This document shows positions 50,494-59,423 of a stretch of DNA of 64,000 nucleotides, piece after piece. A program made the translations under genes and the position numbers. Source of the stretch: Capsulimonas corticalis (lineage in GTDB: Bacteria; Armatimonadota; Armatimonadia; Armatimonadales; Capsulimonadaceae). The notes under the pieces were generated by a model, which worked only from the letters and a program-made list of their open reading frames with translations, was not told the DNA's origin and made no database searches. The stretch is from positions 2,542,001 through 2,606,000 of the forward strand of contig NZ_AP025739.1 in the NCBI RefSeq assembly GCF_003574315.2. The letters are read 5' to 3'. The stretch's first letter is position 1; every line of letters begins with the position of its first letter.

Positions 50494-52539
50494 TTGAATC
50501 TCAGTTGGATCGATTGGATGATCGTGATCGCAGCCATCGTTGTGATCCGTCTTGTCAGCTGGAGCACGCGCTCGCTGATGCGAGGCGTCGCGGACTTTTT
50601 GTCGGCGAACCGGGTCGCCGGGCGCTATCTGCTGACGATCTCGGGCGAGATGGGCAACTTCGGCGTCATCACGCTGGTCGCCGGGTGGCAGGCGTTCACC
50701 TCAGCAGGTTTCGTCAACTTTTGGTGGCCGCTGATGTACATGCCGCTCAGCATCGTCTTCATCATGACGGGCTGGGTGTTCTATCGGCTTCGCGAAACCC
50801 GGGCGCTGACGGTTGGCCAGTTTCTTGAGATGCGGTACAGCCGGCGCTTTCGCGTCTTTGCGGGAGGATTGTGCTGGCTTTCGGGGATTATCAACTTCGG
50901 TATCTTTCCCGCCGTCGCCGCGCGCTTTCTGATTTATTTCTGCGGCCTGCCGGACACATTCCCCGTGCTGGGGCTGCATATCGCCACCTATCCCGCGCTG
51001 ATGGTGGCGGATCTGGGGATGGCGCTCTACTTCGTTCTCGCGGGCGGTCAGATCTCGGTCATGGTGACGGAGTGCGCGCAGGGAATGATCGCCTGCGTGG
51101 CCTATGTCGCCATCGCGGTGGCCGCGCTGCTGATCGTGCCGTGGCATCGGGAAGTCGCGGCGCTGCAAATGGCGCCGGCGAACGCGTCGATGCTCAATCC
51201 CTTTCACACGACCCAGGTGAAGGATTTCAATCTCTGGTACTACCTGATCCAGTTCTTCATTTCGATTTACTGTTATCAGGCGTGGCTGGGCGGTCAGGGA
51301 TTCATGACGTCCGCCCGCAATCCGCACGAGCAGCGGATGGGCGCGCTGATCTCCAACTGGCGCGGCGTTCCGCTGGGCATGATGAGCATCGCCCTGCCGC
51401 TGGCGGGATACACCCTGCTGCACTCGCCGCACTACGCCGCCCAGGCGGCCTCGGTGAACGCCGTGCTGCATCAGATCAGCAATCCATCGGTCCAGAACGA
51501 AATGCTGATCCCGGTGGCGCTGGCGCATCTGCTGCCGGTGGGGATCAAAGGTCTTGTGGCGATGATCGTGGTGTTCCTGTCGTTCACCTGTCACGACACC
51601 TATCTGCACGCCTGGGGAAGCATCTTTGTGCAGGACGTGCTGCTGCCTCTGCGCAACCGTCCGCTGGAGCCGCATCAGCAGATTCGGTGGCTGCGCTGGT
51701 CGATCTTCTTCGTGGCCGTCTTTATCTTCGTGTTCAGCATGGTCTATTCCGAAACCGACAAGATCAAGATGTTTCAGGCGATGACGGGCGTGATCTGGCT
51801 GGCCGGCGCCGGCTCCGTGATGATCGGGGGCCTGTATGGGCGGTTTGGAACGGCGGCGGGCGCCTACTGCGCCATGGCGGCGGGCGGCGTGCTGGGGATC
51901 GGAGGGCTGCTGCTGCCGCTCTACTGGCAGTCTCACCATCTCGGCGAGTTCCCGATCAATGGGCAGTATATGATGCTCCTCGCCAGTCTGGTCTCCATCG
52001 TGCTCTACGTGAGCGTCTCCTTCGCCACCGGAGGGCTTCGGCGTCCGTTCAATCTGGAGAAGATGCTGCATCGGGGCGTTTACTCCACCGATCCGCACGA
52101 GCATGAGGTGAAATCCACGCTGACCAATCGCTGGCTGGAGCTGCTGGGGATGGGCAAGGAGTTCTCGCGCGGCGATCGTTTCCTGGCGATCTTGTACGCC
52201 TGCACGACTCTGGGAACGTGGCTGCTCTTTATCGGCGTCTGCGCGGCGCACTTCTTGTTCCATACCATCACCGACCAGTTCTGGATCAACTTCTGGCATA
52301 TCTATCTGATGGTGATGCTGTGCGTGAGTATTCCCGTGCTGATCTGGTTCACGATCGGCGGCGTGCTCGATATCCGCAACCTCAAAGAGACGCTGAAGAC
52401 GGCCGTGCGGGACGACACCGACGACGGCCGTGTGGTTCACGAGGACAGTGACCGGCTTGGCGGGACGGTCGTGGAGACGCCGGCGCAGATCGCCATCGCC
52501 GACCAGGCCGCGAAAGTCGCTTCGCACTCCTCCGAGTAG
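50494..52539 (+). CDS. Sodium:solute symporter (SSS) family transporter
   Basis: A 681-residue membrane protein of the SSS family, here starting at TTG 50494 with AGGAAAGG ten bases upstream; a later ATG at 50518 is an alternative. About 13 transmembrane segments are seen. Family signatures are the unwound helix near SANRVAGRYLLTISGEMGNFGVITL, VGQFLEMRYSRRFRVF, FISIYCYQAWLGGQGFMTSARNP and the late HDTYLHAWGSIFVQDVLLPLR. It couples Na+ entry to uptake of a sugar or other solute. The LacI-like operator and the glycoside hydrolases nearby favour a sugar. A terminator for the converging S53 gene follows. Confidence 0.88.
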   Translation: MNLSWIDWMIVIAAIVVIRLVSWSTRSLMRGVADFLSANRVAGRYLLTISGEMGNFGVITLVAGWQAFTSAGFVNFWWPLMYMPLSIVFIMTGWVFYRLRETRALTVGQFLEMRYSRRFRVFAGGLCWLSGIINFGIFPAVAARFLIYFCGLPDTFPVLGLHIATYPALMVADLGMALYFVLAGGQISVMVTECAQGMIACVAYVAIAVAALLIVPWHREVAALQMAPANASMLNPFHTTQVKDFNLWYYLIQFFISIYCYQAWLGGQGFMTSARNPHEQRMGALISNWRGVPLGMMSIALPLAGYTLLHSPHYAAQAASVNAVLHQISNPSVQNEMLIPVALAHLLPVGIKGLVAMIVVFLSFTCHDTYLHAWGSIFVQDVLLPLRNRPLEPHQQIRWLRWSIFFVAVFIFVFSMVYSETDKIKMFQAMTGVIWLAGAGSVMIGGLYGRFGTAAGAYCAMAAGGVLGIGGLLLPLYWQSHHLGEFPINGQYMMLLASLVSIVLYVSVSFATGGLRRPFNLEKMLHRGVYSTDPHEHEVKSTLTNRWLELLGMGKEFSRGDRFLAILYACTTLGTWLLFIGVCAAHFLFHTITDQFWINFWHIYLMVMLCVSIPVLIWFTIGGVLDIRNLKETLKTAVRDDTDDGRVVHEDSDRLGGTVVETPAQIAIADQAAKVASHSSE

Positions 52540-52566
52540 CGCGAAGCGTCGCCATTCGCATCCATG

Positions 52567-52605
52567 AAAACGGCCCCATTGCCTGAAAGCAAGGCAATGG
52601 GGCCG
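52567..52605 (-). terminator. Terminator of the S53 peptidase gene
   Basis: CGGCCCCATTGCCT (52571-52584) pairs with AGGCAATGGGGCCG (52592-52605); the minus-strand copy ends in TTTT. The stem is long enough to work for the symporter too. Confidence 0.78.
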
Positions 52606-52630
52606 TCTGTCGTCTGCGTTTTCGGTGTTT

Positions 52631-54616
52631 TTACTTAGCCGTTACAAAGGACAGCACGGGCGACGTCACGGACGCTCCGGCGGCGCGGGAGGTCACCGTG
52701 TAGAAGTAAGTCACGCCGCGCATCAGGCCGTTGACCGTCACTTGATGGGCCGTGACCTGGCTGGAGTTCGCCACGCTGCGTGACAGGCTGTTGGGCGAAG
52801 GGCCGTACGACAGCACGGAGTCGGAGGCGATGTTGGTTCCCCAGGCGACCAGCGCCACGGTGCGCGCCACTTGCGGCCGGGGCGTTCCGATCAGCGAGAT
52901 CACCGGAGTGGCGACGGTTGTGCTGGACGCCGCGAGGTCGGCGATCAGGCCGGCGCCCTTGAAGGATCCCCATCCGGTCGCATTGTCATATCCAGCGAAG
53001 GCGGGATAGAACAAGTTCGTGCTGCCGTCGTGGATGTCGTAGAAATCCTGAGTGTAGCGTGAGTTCTTGCCGATCTTATAGATCGCGGGATTGATGAACC
53101 CGACCGGTCCGGCGCCGCTGGCGGCGCGCTGCTGATTGACGAGCGCCGTGAAGCCCGCCCAGAGGGGAGCCGCGCAGCTGGTGCCGCCGAAGATGCACCA
53201 GCCGCCTTTGTAGAAGACCGAGTAACCGGTGTACGGGTCCGAGTTCAGCGCGACGTCCGGGACATTGCGCGCGGCGGCGGAGACGCCGACACCGGCCTGC
53301 CAGTCCGGCTTCGACCACACGGCGCTGACGCCGCCGCCGCCGGCTCCGGAGCCGATGCTTCCATGGCTCCAGGTGCTCTCTTTCTTGTAGGTCCCATCTG
53401 CGTTCAGGAAGAGCTGCGTGCCGCCGACGCTGGTGATGTACGGCTGGGACGCGGGATCCTGAACGGTCAGGTTCTTTCCATTGTCGAACGCGCCGGCGTC
53501 GCCGGACGCCGCGAAGATCGTCTGGCCCTGCGCCGCCATCTGACGGAACGCCGTGTTTTCAGCGGTCCGGATGGGAATGCTGCACGACGGCTCGGTGATT
53601 CCCCAGGAAGTGCTCACCTGTTTGGCGATATTATCGCTGGCGATCCGGCTGTACGCCGCGATCACGCCGGCGGCCGTATTCGGCGCCTCATAAACCATGA
53701 TCTTGCTGGCGCCCGGCGCCAGGGCCGTCATCAGCTCGATATCCAGCGTGACTTCGGCGGCGTTGACGCCCGGCTGACCGGACGCGCCCCCGACCAGCAC
53801 GTTCTGGAGCGGAACGCCGGGGAGCTTATACCCGCTGGTGAAGCTGGCGATGTCGCTCGGGTCATAGCCATCCAATTGGAAGAGACCGAGCACCTGCCCG
53901 TGACCGTCGAGCTTTGTCGCCGAATTGGCGAGTGTGAGGTTGTTCAGCCCATAGGCTTTGGTGATATCCGAAGGTGAGAGCGCTCCGCCGGGGCCTGTGC
54001 CGACTTGGTAGGGCTGCAGCGCCTGCGCCATGGCCTGCGGGACGAGATAGCTCTGCGGCGCCCAGTGCGCCGATTCGTCCAGACCGACGATGCCGCTGAT
54101 CTGCGCGGCGATCGCCGCCGGCACGCTCGGATCGGCGTTCGCGACCCGAAAGAGCGATCCGTTCGCCGCTCGGAAGGAGTGCATTTGCAGCCCCAGCGAT
54201 CGCTCCACGACGCCGTCCGGCGCCTGCACGGTCACCAGAGTGCGGTTGGGATATGTCTCGGTGATGGCGAAGCCCTGCGAGCGAGCGTAACGGATCACGG
54301 CGGCGTAAGATTCTTCCGTCGGCGCGTATCGATCAATAAACTGCTGCGTGGTGAGAAAATGGCCGTACTGCGGATCCTTGGGATCGTATAGCCGGTGGAT
54401 TTGGTCGGCGAGCTGCGCCTCATTGCGCAGTGGGAGAGACAGCGCCAGCGTCAGCGGCTGCGCCACCGGAGCGCGGCTGACCCAATGAGCCCCGGCCAGC
54501 GCAGGAGAAAGATGGCCGCGCAGCACGACCGTCTGAGCCTGCGCCGGCGCGGCGGCGCCCAGGCAAGCCAGCAGGGCGAGCGAGGCGCGTCGTACACTGA
54601 TCGTCGTTTTATTCAT
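52631..54616 (-). CDS. Secreted pro-kumamolisin-type S53 serine-carboxyl peptidase with FN3 tail
   Basis: The ATG at 54616 opens a signal peptide (VRRASLALLACLGAAAPAQAQ), giving 661 residues. Residues about 40-190 are the pro-domain (LSLPLRNEAQLADQIHRLYDPKDPQYGHFLT). The catalytic part shows the sedolisin triad: Glu288 and Asp292 in EVTLDIELM, and Ser480 in FGGTSCAAPLW; the oxyanion Asp is in SGDAGAF. YDNATGWGSFKG near 555-565 is the calcium loop. The last 90 residues resemble a fibronectin type III domain. The enzyme is secreted as a zymogen, works at acid pH and digests proteins. A TTACCAGGTAA site lies upstream (54700-54710). Confidence 0.9.
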   Translation of the reverse strand: MNKTTISVRRASLALLACLGAAAPAQAQTVVLRGHLSPALAGAHWVSRAPVAQPLTLALSLPLRNEAQLADQIHRLYDPKDPQYGHFLTTQQFIDRYAPTEESYAAVIRYARSQGFAITETYPNRTLVTVQAPDGVVERSLGLQMHSFRAANGSLFRVANADPSVPAAIAAQISGIVGLDESAHWAPQSYLVPQAMAQALQPYQVGTGPGGALSPSDITKAYGLNNLTLANSATKLDGHGQVLGLFQLDGYDPSDIASFTSGYKLPGVPLQNVLVGGASGQPGVNAAEVTLDIELMTALAPGASKIMVYEAPNTAAGVIAAYSRIASDNIAKQVSTSWGITEPSCSIPIRTAENTAFRQMAAQGQTIFAASGDAGAFDNGKNLTVQDPASQPYITSVGGTQLFLNADGTYKKESTWSHGSIGSGAGGGGVSAVWSKPDWQAGVGVSAAARNVPDVALNSDPYTGYSVFYKGGWCIFGGTSCAAPLWAGFTALVNQQRAASGAGPVGFINPAIYKIGKNSRYTQDFYDIHDGSTNLFYPAFAGYDNATGWGSFKGAGLIADLAASSTTVATPVISLIGTPRPQVARTVALVAWGTNIASDSVLSYGPSPNSLSRSVANSSQVTAHQVTVNGLMRGVTYFYTVTSRAAGASVTSPVLSFVTAK

Positions 54617-54917
54617 GGTTCCGGGACCTTTAATACGCTTGGATTTCAAATGTCCGCCGGAGCCTCAGCAGTATGTGCATTGCAATTATCCCAATAAGAT
54701 TACCAGGTAATAATTTCCATGGTTTGCGATCTTGGAGAAGTGAGATATTGCGATGCACACGCCGGGTGAGATTCTGCGGCGGCTGCGCTTTTGGGCGCAA
54801 CTTCATTATCGGAAGCGGTAAAAAGAACAGGCAGATGACAAAACTACGGGGATTGAGTCGGAGTCCGAAAAACAAGTGAAAAGCAGAGGGAAAGTGGCTC
54901 GGTCTGAGTCGGAAAGG
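54617..54917. other. Upstream region of the S53 gene and tRNA-Arg
   Basis: No gene is seen. It holds the TTACCAGGTAA palindrome at 54700-54710. A pair of related words, GTGCATTGCAATTA at 54675-54688 and ATTGCGATGCACA at 54747-54759, could mark an imperfect inverted repeat. I see no clear promoter consensus for the S53 gene. Confidence 0.5.
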
Positions 54918-54993
54918 TGGTCCCCCCGGCAGGATTCGAACCTGCGGCCGACAGTTTAGAAAACTGTTGCTCTATCCGCTGAGCTACGGAGAG
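54918..54993 (-). tRNA. tRNA-Arg (TCT)
   Basis: A full cloverleaf on the minus strand from 54993 to 54918. The acceptor 5' strand CTCTCCG pairs with CGGGGGG (two G-U pairs), the anticodon stem ACAGT/ACTGT holds loop TTTCTAA with TCT at positions 34-36, and the T-stem GCAGG/CCTGC holds TTCGAAT. CCA is encoded at the 3' end. Confidence 0.93.
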
Positions 54994-55023
54994 ACGAAGC
55001 GCGCATTGTGTGAGAGGGAAAAC

Positions 55024-55098
55024 TGGAGCGGGCGACGAGGCTCGAACTCGCGACATTCTGCTTGGAAGGCAGACGCTCTACCACTGAGCTACACCCGC
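55024..55098 (-). tRNA. tRNA-Gly (TCC)
   Basis: Minus strand 55098 to 55024. Acceptor GCGGGTG pairs with CGCCCGC, the anticodon loop CTTCCAA carries TCC, the T-loop is TTCGAGC and CCA is encoded. It lies 30 bases upstream of tRNA-Arg; the two may be one transcript. Confidence 0.93.
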
Positions 55099-55145
55099 AA
55101 TGTCGATATTATACCTGATGTTACGAAAATCTGTACGCTTCGCGC

Positions 55146-55177
55146 AAAAAAAGACCTCGCCCCATTGAGGGGCGAGG
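55146..55177 (-). terminator. Terminator of the GH51/GH44-like gene
   Basis: Minus strand: CCTCGCCCC (55069-77 region: 55169-55177) pairs with GGGGCGAGG (55155-55163) across 5 bases, followed by TC and T7 (55146-55152). Confidence 0.88.
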
Positions 55178-55204
55178 CCGTGGCCGTCAAAGTGGCCGCT
55201 CCAT

Positions 55205-58200
55205 CTATTCCTGGATCGTCAGCACCGGCTGGCCGGACGTGGCTTCCTTGCTGTTGAAGCAGAAGTAAACGCCATCCGTTCCTGGATCGCTCACCTGAAG
55301 GGTGACGATCTGGCCGATCTTGTCCGCCAGATAGCTGGTCAGATCCCAGGTGTAGACGCCCGGGGTGCTGGTCACCTGTGTGGTCGCCGCAAGCGTTCCG
55401 GTGCTCAGGTCCGCCGCCGTCAGCCAGCCGGCCGCCAGCGCGCTGTTCCAGGTCAGAGTCGACTCGGTCCAGCTGGTGTCGCCGATCCCGTAGACGCTCA
55501 GCGGAGCCTTGCCGGCGGTGCCGTTCGAGTTGAGTGTCAGGGCTAACTGGGCCGAGGTGATCGGGCTGGTGACCCCGGTCAGATCGAACTTCAGATAAGC
55601 CGTGCGGTGATAGATGCTGGTCGCGGTCGAATCGCGCTTGACAGTGATCTGCGTTTCCGCGCCGTGCTTGACGGTGTCCGCCGCGAGCGAGTTTACATAG
55701 GAGTCCGCGACAGGGGCGAGGTTCAAGACCGTCGGCGCCGGATCGGTCGGCGTCACCGGGATGATCGGCGTCGCGCCGCTCGATGGCGTGGTGGTTACCG
55801 TCAGCGCCGGCTGTCCGGACGTGGCTTCCTTGCTATTGAAGCAGAAGTAGAGGCCGTCGGTTCCCGGATCGCTCACCTGAAGGGTGACGATCTTACCCGC
55901 CTTGTCGGCCAGGTAGCTGGTCAGGTCCCAGGTGTAGACGCCCGGGGCGCCGTTGACCTGAGTGACCGCAGCGAGCGTTCCGGTGCTCAGGTCCGCCGAT
56001 GTCAATCCGCCAGAGGCCAGCGCGCTGCTCCACACCAGGGTCGATTCCGTCCAGGTCGTGTCGCTGACGCCGTAGACACAGAGCGGAGCCTGGCCCTTGC
56101 TGCTATTCGCATTCCCGGTCAGCGAAAGCTGAGCCGAGGTAATCGGGCCGGTAAGGTTGGTCAAGTCGAACTTCAGATAGGCCGTGCGTCGATACGTGCT
56201 CGTCGAGCTGGAATCGCGCTTGACGGTGATCTGTGTCTCCGCGCCGTGCTTCACGCTATTGGAGCCGAGGGAGATGACGTAAGAATCCTCGATAGGAGCC
56301 AGCGTCGTCGATGTCGGGGCCGGCGTCGTTACCGGCGTCCATCCGGGAGCCGGAGGCAGTACGATCACCGTCATCGAGTACGGCGCGAACGTGTAAGCCA
56401 GGCTTGTCCCAGTGGTGGGGATCGTTCCGTGCGTCAGGTCCGCGCCGGAGGCGTCTTCGTCCATGCCGTATTGATAGACGTCTGCCTGGACGTCGGGCAG
56501 GAAGCTGCCCAGGGTGATGTTGCCGGTGAGCGGGGTCGCGGCGGATTTATTGATCACCAGCAGCGCGAGCTCTCCCGTTTGCAGGCGCGCTCCATAAGCG
56601 GAGAGCTTGTTGTAATCCGAGGTTGTGGTGAGCACGGAGTCGCCGCCACGCGCCCAGTGAGTCAGCAGCTCAAGCGCTCGGAAGGTCGGGTAGGGCGTGT
56701 TCACCGGAGTGTCGGATCGATCGCCGATCGATAGGATGCCGTAATCGCCAAACTTGCGCCAGCCGTAGAGGCTGGGGTTCATATTGGTTCCGGTTTGCGA
56801 AGAGTTGTGCAGATCCCACCACAAACAGGCGTTGAACTCCGTTTGGGCGACCCGGGCGGTGTTGTCCGCGAGGAACAATCCGTTTACCAGACTGACGCTT
56901 TGCTTGCCGGGCGACGAAGATACGGAGTTCGTTTCCGTGGCCGCCAGTTCGATCGAGCTGGAGATCGGGCCGACGTAGTCGGTCAGAATTTGCCTGAGAT
57001 TGGCGGCGGGGGCGTCCCAGCCGGACGCGGTCAGCAGCAGCGAATCGTCCGATTCGTATCCCGGGCTCTGGGCGTACCGATGGTAGATCAGAAAGTCCGG
57101 CAGCGTGTAGAGTTTTCGCAGGTTGTAGAGAACGACCGGAGCCCATCCATGATGCGTAGTGTCGCCGGTGGTCAGGTTGAGCGAGGGATGGGATACCGTG
57201 GGATAAGAATCGATCCCGGGCGAGACGACGACGCCGACCTTAATCGTCGGGTCGACACTGCGCATTTTTGTCAGGAACTGGCTCGCGCCAATGGCGTAGT
57301 AATACGGATCGTGAGGCGATCCGGAAAGGCCGCTGCCTGAGGCTCCGTGCTTGTCGTTTTCCCACGACCCATAGCATTCGTTGCCAATCTCCCAATATTT
57401 GACTCCAAAGGGAGCCGGGTGCGAAACGCGAAGGAAGTTGTAGCCGTCATCGGTGGCGAGCGGGGCGGCGCCTCGAATGCCGGCCCAGAACCCGACGGTC
57501 TTCCAGTCCTTGGATTTCGTGTCCGTTCCGATTGTCTGCGTGGAGGCTGCATCGCCATTGGCGTACGCGACCCACGCGGCCGCCATTTGCGGGGTGCCGC
57601 TGCCGTAATCGACGGTGATATAAGGCTGAGCGTTCGTCGCTTCCGCGACTTTCATGAAACTAGGGAACGTGGAAGCCCAGCGGGAAGTCCCGCCGTCGGA
57701 CTTGCCGGTACTCCAGTTGTAGGCGTCGGAGGTCGATCCGCCCGGGAAGCGCAGAGTTGCGGCGCCCACGCTTGTCAGCGCGTTGCGTGTGGACTGCGTG
57801 GAAAGCTGCTGGTCCCAGACGGCGGTGTTCATGCCGTAAAGCCGGGCGTCCATGGTGCGCACGACCGTGTTGTTGTCCACGAAGATATTCGCGCTGGTGC
57901 GGGCGGGCACGGTGCTGCCGATCAGGGTGATGTTGTCGACATAAAATGTCGGCTGAGATTTGCCGGTGACGTCGCTGATCCAGAAGCCATCGAGCGTCAG
58001 CTTATCGTCAACGCCGAGCGCGCTGAGCGGGACGGTGACCTGGGTCCAGGTGTTCGCCGCGAGCGCGGGGATGGCGACGGCGGTTTTTTGAGCGCCGTTC
58101 AATAGGCCGTACACGGCGAGCTTCTGCCCGCCTGTTGGGCCGCCATTGATCCAAAAGGAAACGGCGGTGTAGTTGCTGCTGTCGATTGCGGTATGGTGGA

Positions 58201-58426
58201 CGTACAGGGCTTGATAGGCGCCCGCCGTCACGCTGATGGATTTGCTTCCGCCCTGGACCGTGGCGGCGCTCCCGTAATTCAGGGTTGCCCATCCGTAATT
58301 GAGCCAGCCGTTTTCCAGGCTGTCGTCATATATAATTTGATCGCTGGTCTGTGCGTGCGCAGACGGCTGCGCCGCCGCGAGGGCCCCAAGAGCGGCCGCC
58401 GCGATCATGGTCTTGCGAAGGGACAT
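55205..58426 (-). CDS. Secreted GH51/GH44-like hydrolase with two CBM96-type modules
   Basis: A 1073-residue protein with a signal peptide (MIAAAALGALAAAQPSAHAQ) and TAGGAG before the ATG. Residues 27-175 form a beta-sandwich carbohydrate-binding domain. Residues about 180-690 are a clan GH-A barrel with YWEIGNECYGSWE (acid/base Glu350) and LAATETNSVSS (nucleophile Glu498), plus ARLYGMNTAVWDQQ and LRFPGGSTSDAYNW, typical of alpha-L-arabinofuranosidase or xyloglucanase-like enzymes. Residues about 700-880 and 900-1073 are twin DNRLRE/CBM96 modules (DSYVISLGSN...KHGAETQITVKRDS). The upstream region holds a CRE-like site and a TTGACAC palindrome. Confidence 0.85.
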   Translation of the reverse strand: MSLRKTMIAAAALGALAAAQPSAHAQTSDQIIYDDSLENGWLNYGWATLNYGSAATVQGGSKSISVTAGAYQALYVHHTAIDSSNYTAVSFWINGGPTGGQKLAVYGLLNGAQKTAVAIPALAANTWTQVTVPLSALGVDDKLTLDGFWISDVTGKSQPTFYVDNITLIGSTVPARTSANIFVDNNTVVRTMDARLYGMNTAVWDQQLSTQSTRNALTSVGAATLRFPGGSTSDAYNWSTGKSDGGTSRWASTFPSFMKVAEATNAQPYITVDYGSGTPQMAAAWVAYANGDAASTQTIGTDTKSKDWKTVGFWAGIRGAAPLATDDGYNFLRVSHPAPFGVKYWEIGNECYGSWENDKHGASGSGLSGSPHDPYYYAIGASQFLTKMRSVDPTIKVGVVVSPGIDSYPTVSHPSLNLTTGDTTHHGWAPVVLYNLRKLYTLPDFLIYHRYAQSPGYESDDSLLLTASGWDAPAANLRQILTDYVGPISSSIELAATETNSVSSSPGKQSVSLVNGLFLADNTARVAQTEFNACLWWDLHNSSQTGTNMNPSLYGWRKFGDYGILSIGDRSDTPVNTPYPTFRALELLTHWARGGDSVLTTTSDYNKLSAYGARLQTGELALLVINKSAATPLTGNITLGSFLPDVQADVYQYGMDEDASGADLTHGTIPTTGTSLAYTFAPYSMTVIVLPPAPGWTPVTTPAPTSTTLAPIEDSYVISLGSNSVKHGAETQITVKRDSSSTSTYRRTAYLKFDLTNLTGPITSAQLSLTGNANSSKGQAPLCVYGVSDTTWTESTLVWSSALASGGLTSADLSTGTLAAVTQVNGAPGVYTWDLTSYLADKAGKIVTLQVSDPGTDGLYFCFNSKEATSGQPALTVTTTPSSGATPIIPVTPTDPAPTVLNLAPVADSYVNSLAADTVKHGAETQITVKRDSTATSIYHRTAYLKFDLTGVTSPITSAQLALTLNSNGTAGKAPLSVYGIGDTSWTESTLTWNSALAAGWLTAADLSTGTLAATTQVTSTPGVYTWDLTSYLADKIGQIVTLQVSDPGTDGVYFCFNSKEATSGQPVLTIQE
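55218..56390. repeat. Tandem 582-bp duplication encoding the two CBM96-type modules
   Basis: The DNA from about 55218 is repeated at an offset of 582 bases (194 codons): GACGTGGCTTCCTTGCT...TTGAAGCAGAAGTA recurs at 55800 onward. The identity is high even at synonymous sites, suggesting a fairly recent duplication or gene conversion. Confidence 0.8.
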
Positions 58427-58514
58427 TTATCGAACTCCTAACGAGGGAACTCAAAGTGGTTGTGATTGTCGCGATTGCACACACATGTGGAGTCGCATAC
58501 GGTTAGAACATCCA

Positions 58515-58529
58515 TTGACACAGTGTCAA
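58515..58529. promoter_or_regulatory. Palindrome TTGACACAGTGTCAA
   Basis: Seven-base perfect arms around one A, located 16-30 bases downstream of the -10 of the GH51/GH44-like gene, a position suited to repression by a dimeric regulator. Confidence 0.55.
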
Positions 58530-58579
58530 TAGCTGATCCAACAGTATTATAGGTACGTTGAGTGGAAATCTTCAGCAAA

Positions 58580-58595
58580 CTGAAAGCGCTTGCCT
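58580..58595. promoter_or_regulatory. CRE-like LacI-family operator
   Basis: CTGAAAGCGCTTGCCT contains AAGCGCTT and fits the TGNAANCGNTTNCA-type operator of LacI/CcpA regulators. It lies about 30 bases upstream of the -10 on the minus strand, suited to activation or carbon control. Confidence 0.5.
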
Positions 58596-58894
58596 GCTAA
58601 ATTGGTAGGGGTGAATTCAATGTTTACTACTCCTTAAAGCGGTTGTGTTTGCTGTTATTGCATTACAATCTGGCTTGAACTGACGACGCAAAATAGACGG
58701 CAAAATAAATGCGATGTCGGATCAAAGGAGTATTTCAAGGTGAACAGGAGCAGCGCCTTGGGATAAACGGTCAAGCTTAATAATATATATGCCCGCTTGC
58801 GGATGTATTTATTATACGGCGCCTTTACCGGTTTTCGCAAATTGATTGGGGATTTTTTTGGGAGTGATTCTGACAAAAAAAGAGAAGCGGAATT

Positions 58895-59209
58895 TTATTT
58901 CTTTCTGTCGGTGAGCGCCAGAAGCTGCTCGACGAACTTCGCTTGCTCGCTTCCTTCTTTCCCGATCAGCCATTGCTCGAAAAGCCTGCGGCTCTCGTGC
59001 GGCAGCACGCCGCCGATGATTTCCGGCATGGAGGTTTCAGGGCTGTCGGGCGGGCGGACGCGCTGCGTTCCGTTGTCGGCGGGAGCTTGCAGGCCAAAGA
59101 TCACCGTTTTGACGCCGGCCTCCATGGCGGCGCCCAGGCGCATGACGCACGGCTCCGGCGTCGAAACGAGGATCGCGTCGTCCGCCATTTTACGCGATAG
59201 GGCGGTCAT
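58895..59209 (-). pseudogene. 5'-truncated, degenerate nucleoside (CMP/tRNA-type) deaminase
   Basis: The 104 residues from ATG 59209 match the C-terminal half of a cytidine/guanine deaminase-like protein: DDAILVSTPEPCVMRLGAAMEAGVKTVIFGLQAPADNGT...MPEIIGGVLPHESRRLFEQWL. The first half with the HAE zinc/proton-shuttle motif is absent: the sequence upstream in frame is unrelated. The PCxxC zinc ligand pair reads PCVMR, losing the second Cys. It can still be translated from an internal ATG but cannot be an active deaminase. Confidence 0.72.
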
Positions 59210-59423
59210 AGGGGGTCTCTTTTCGATGGATCCATCATTGGGATATACCGGGGGAGACGGTCCGTGAAACCTGGCCGCCGTGATATTATGATGCGAAATT
59301 AATGTGAAATTATTCCGTTTTTGTGGAACAAAGCTACGCATCTTGCCGTCAAATGGTCTGAGATGTCTTGTGTGCTATCAACCGCTGACGCATTTTATGC
59401 AGAAGAGCACGCTAAGGAACGAT

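Larger units (their letters stand above)
58427..58894. other. Regulatory upstream region of the GH51/GH44-like gene
   Basis: No gene is seen. The part near the gene has the palindrome TTGACAC-A-GTGTCAA (58515-58529), a TATAAT -10 on the minus strand (58546-58551) and the CRE-like CTGAAAGCGCTTGCCT (58580-58595). The far part (58640-58890) is AT-rich without evident signals. Confidence 0.6.

Noticed and set aside
50701-52527. 608-codon open frame antisense to the symporter
   Set aside because: His/Gln/Arg-rich nonsense-like product; the plus strand encodes a normal SSS transporter.
55218-56390. Tandem DNA repeat considered as a CRISPR-like or mobile repeat
   Set aside because: The repeat unit is 582 bp and encodes one protein domain in frame; it is a module duplication.
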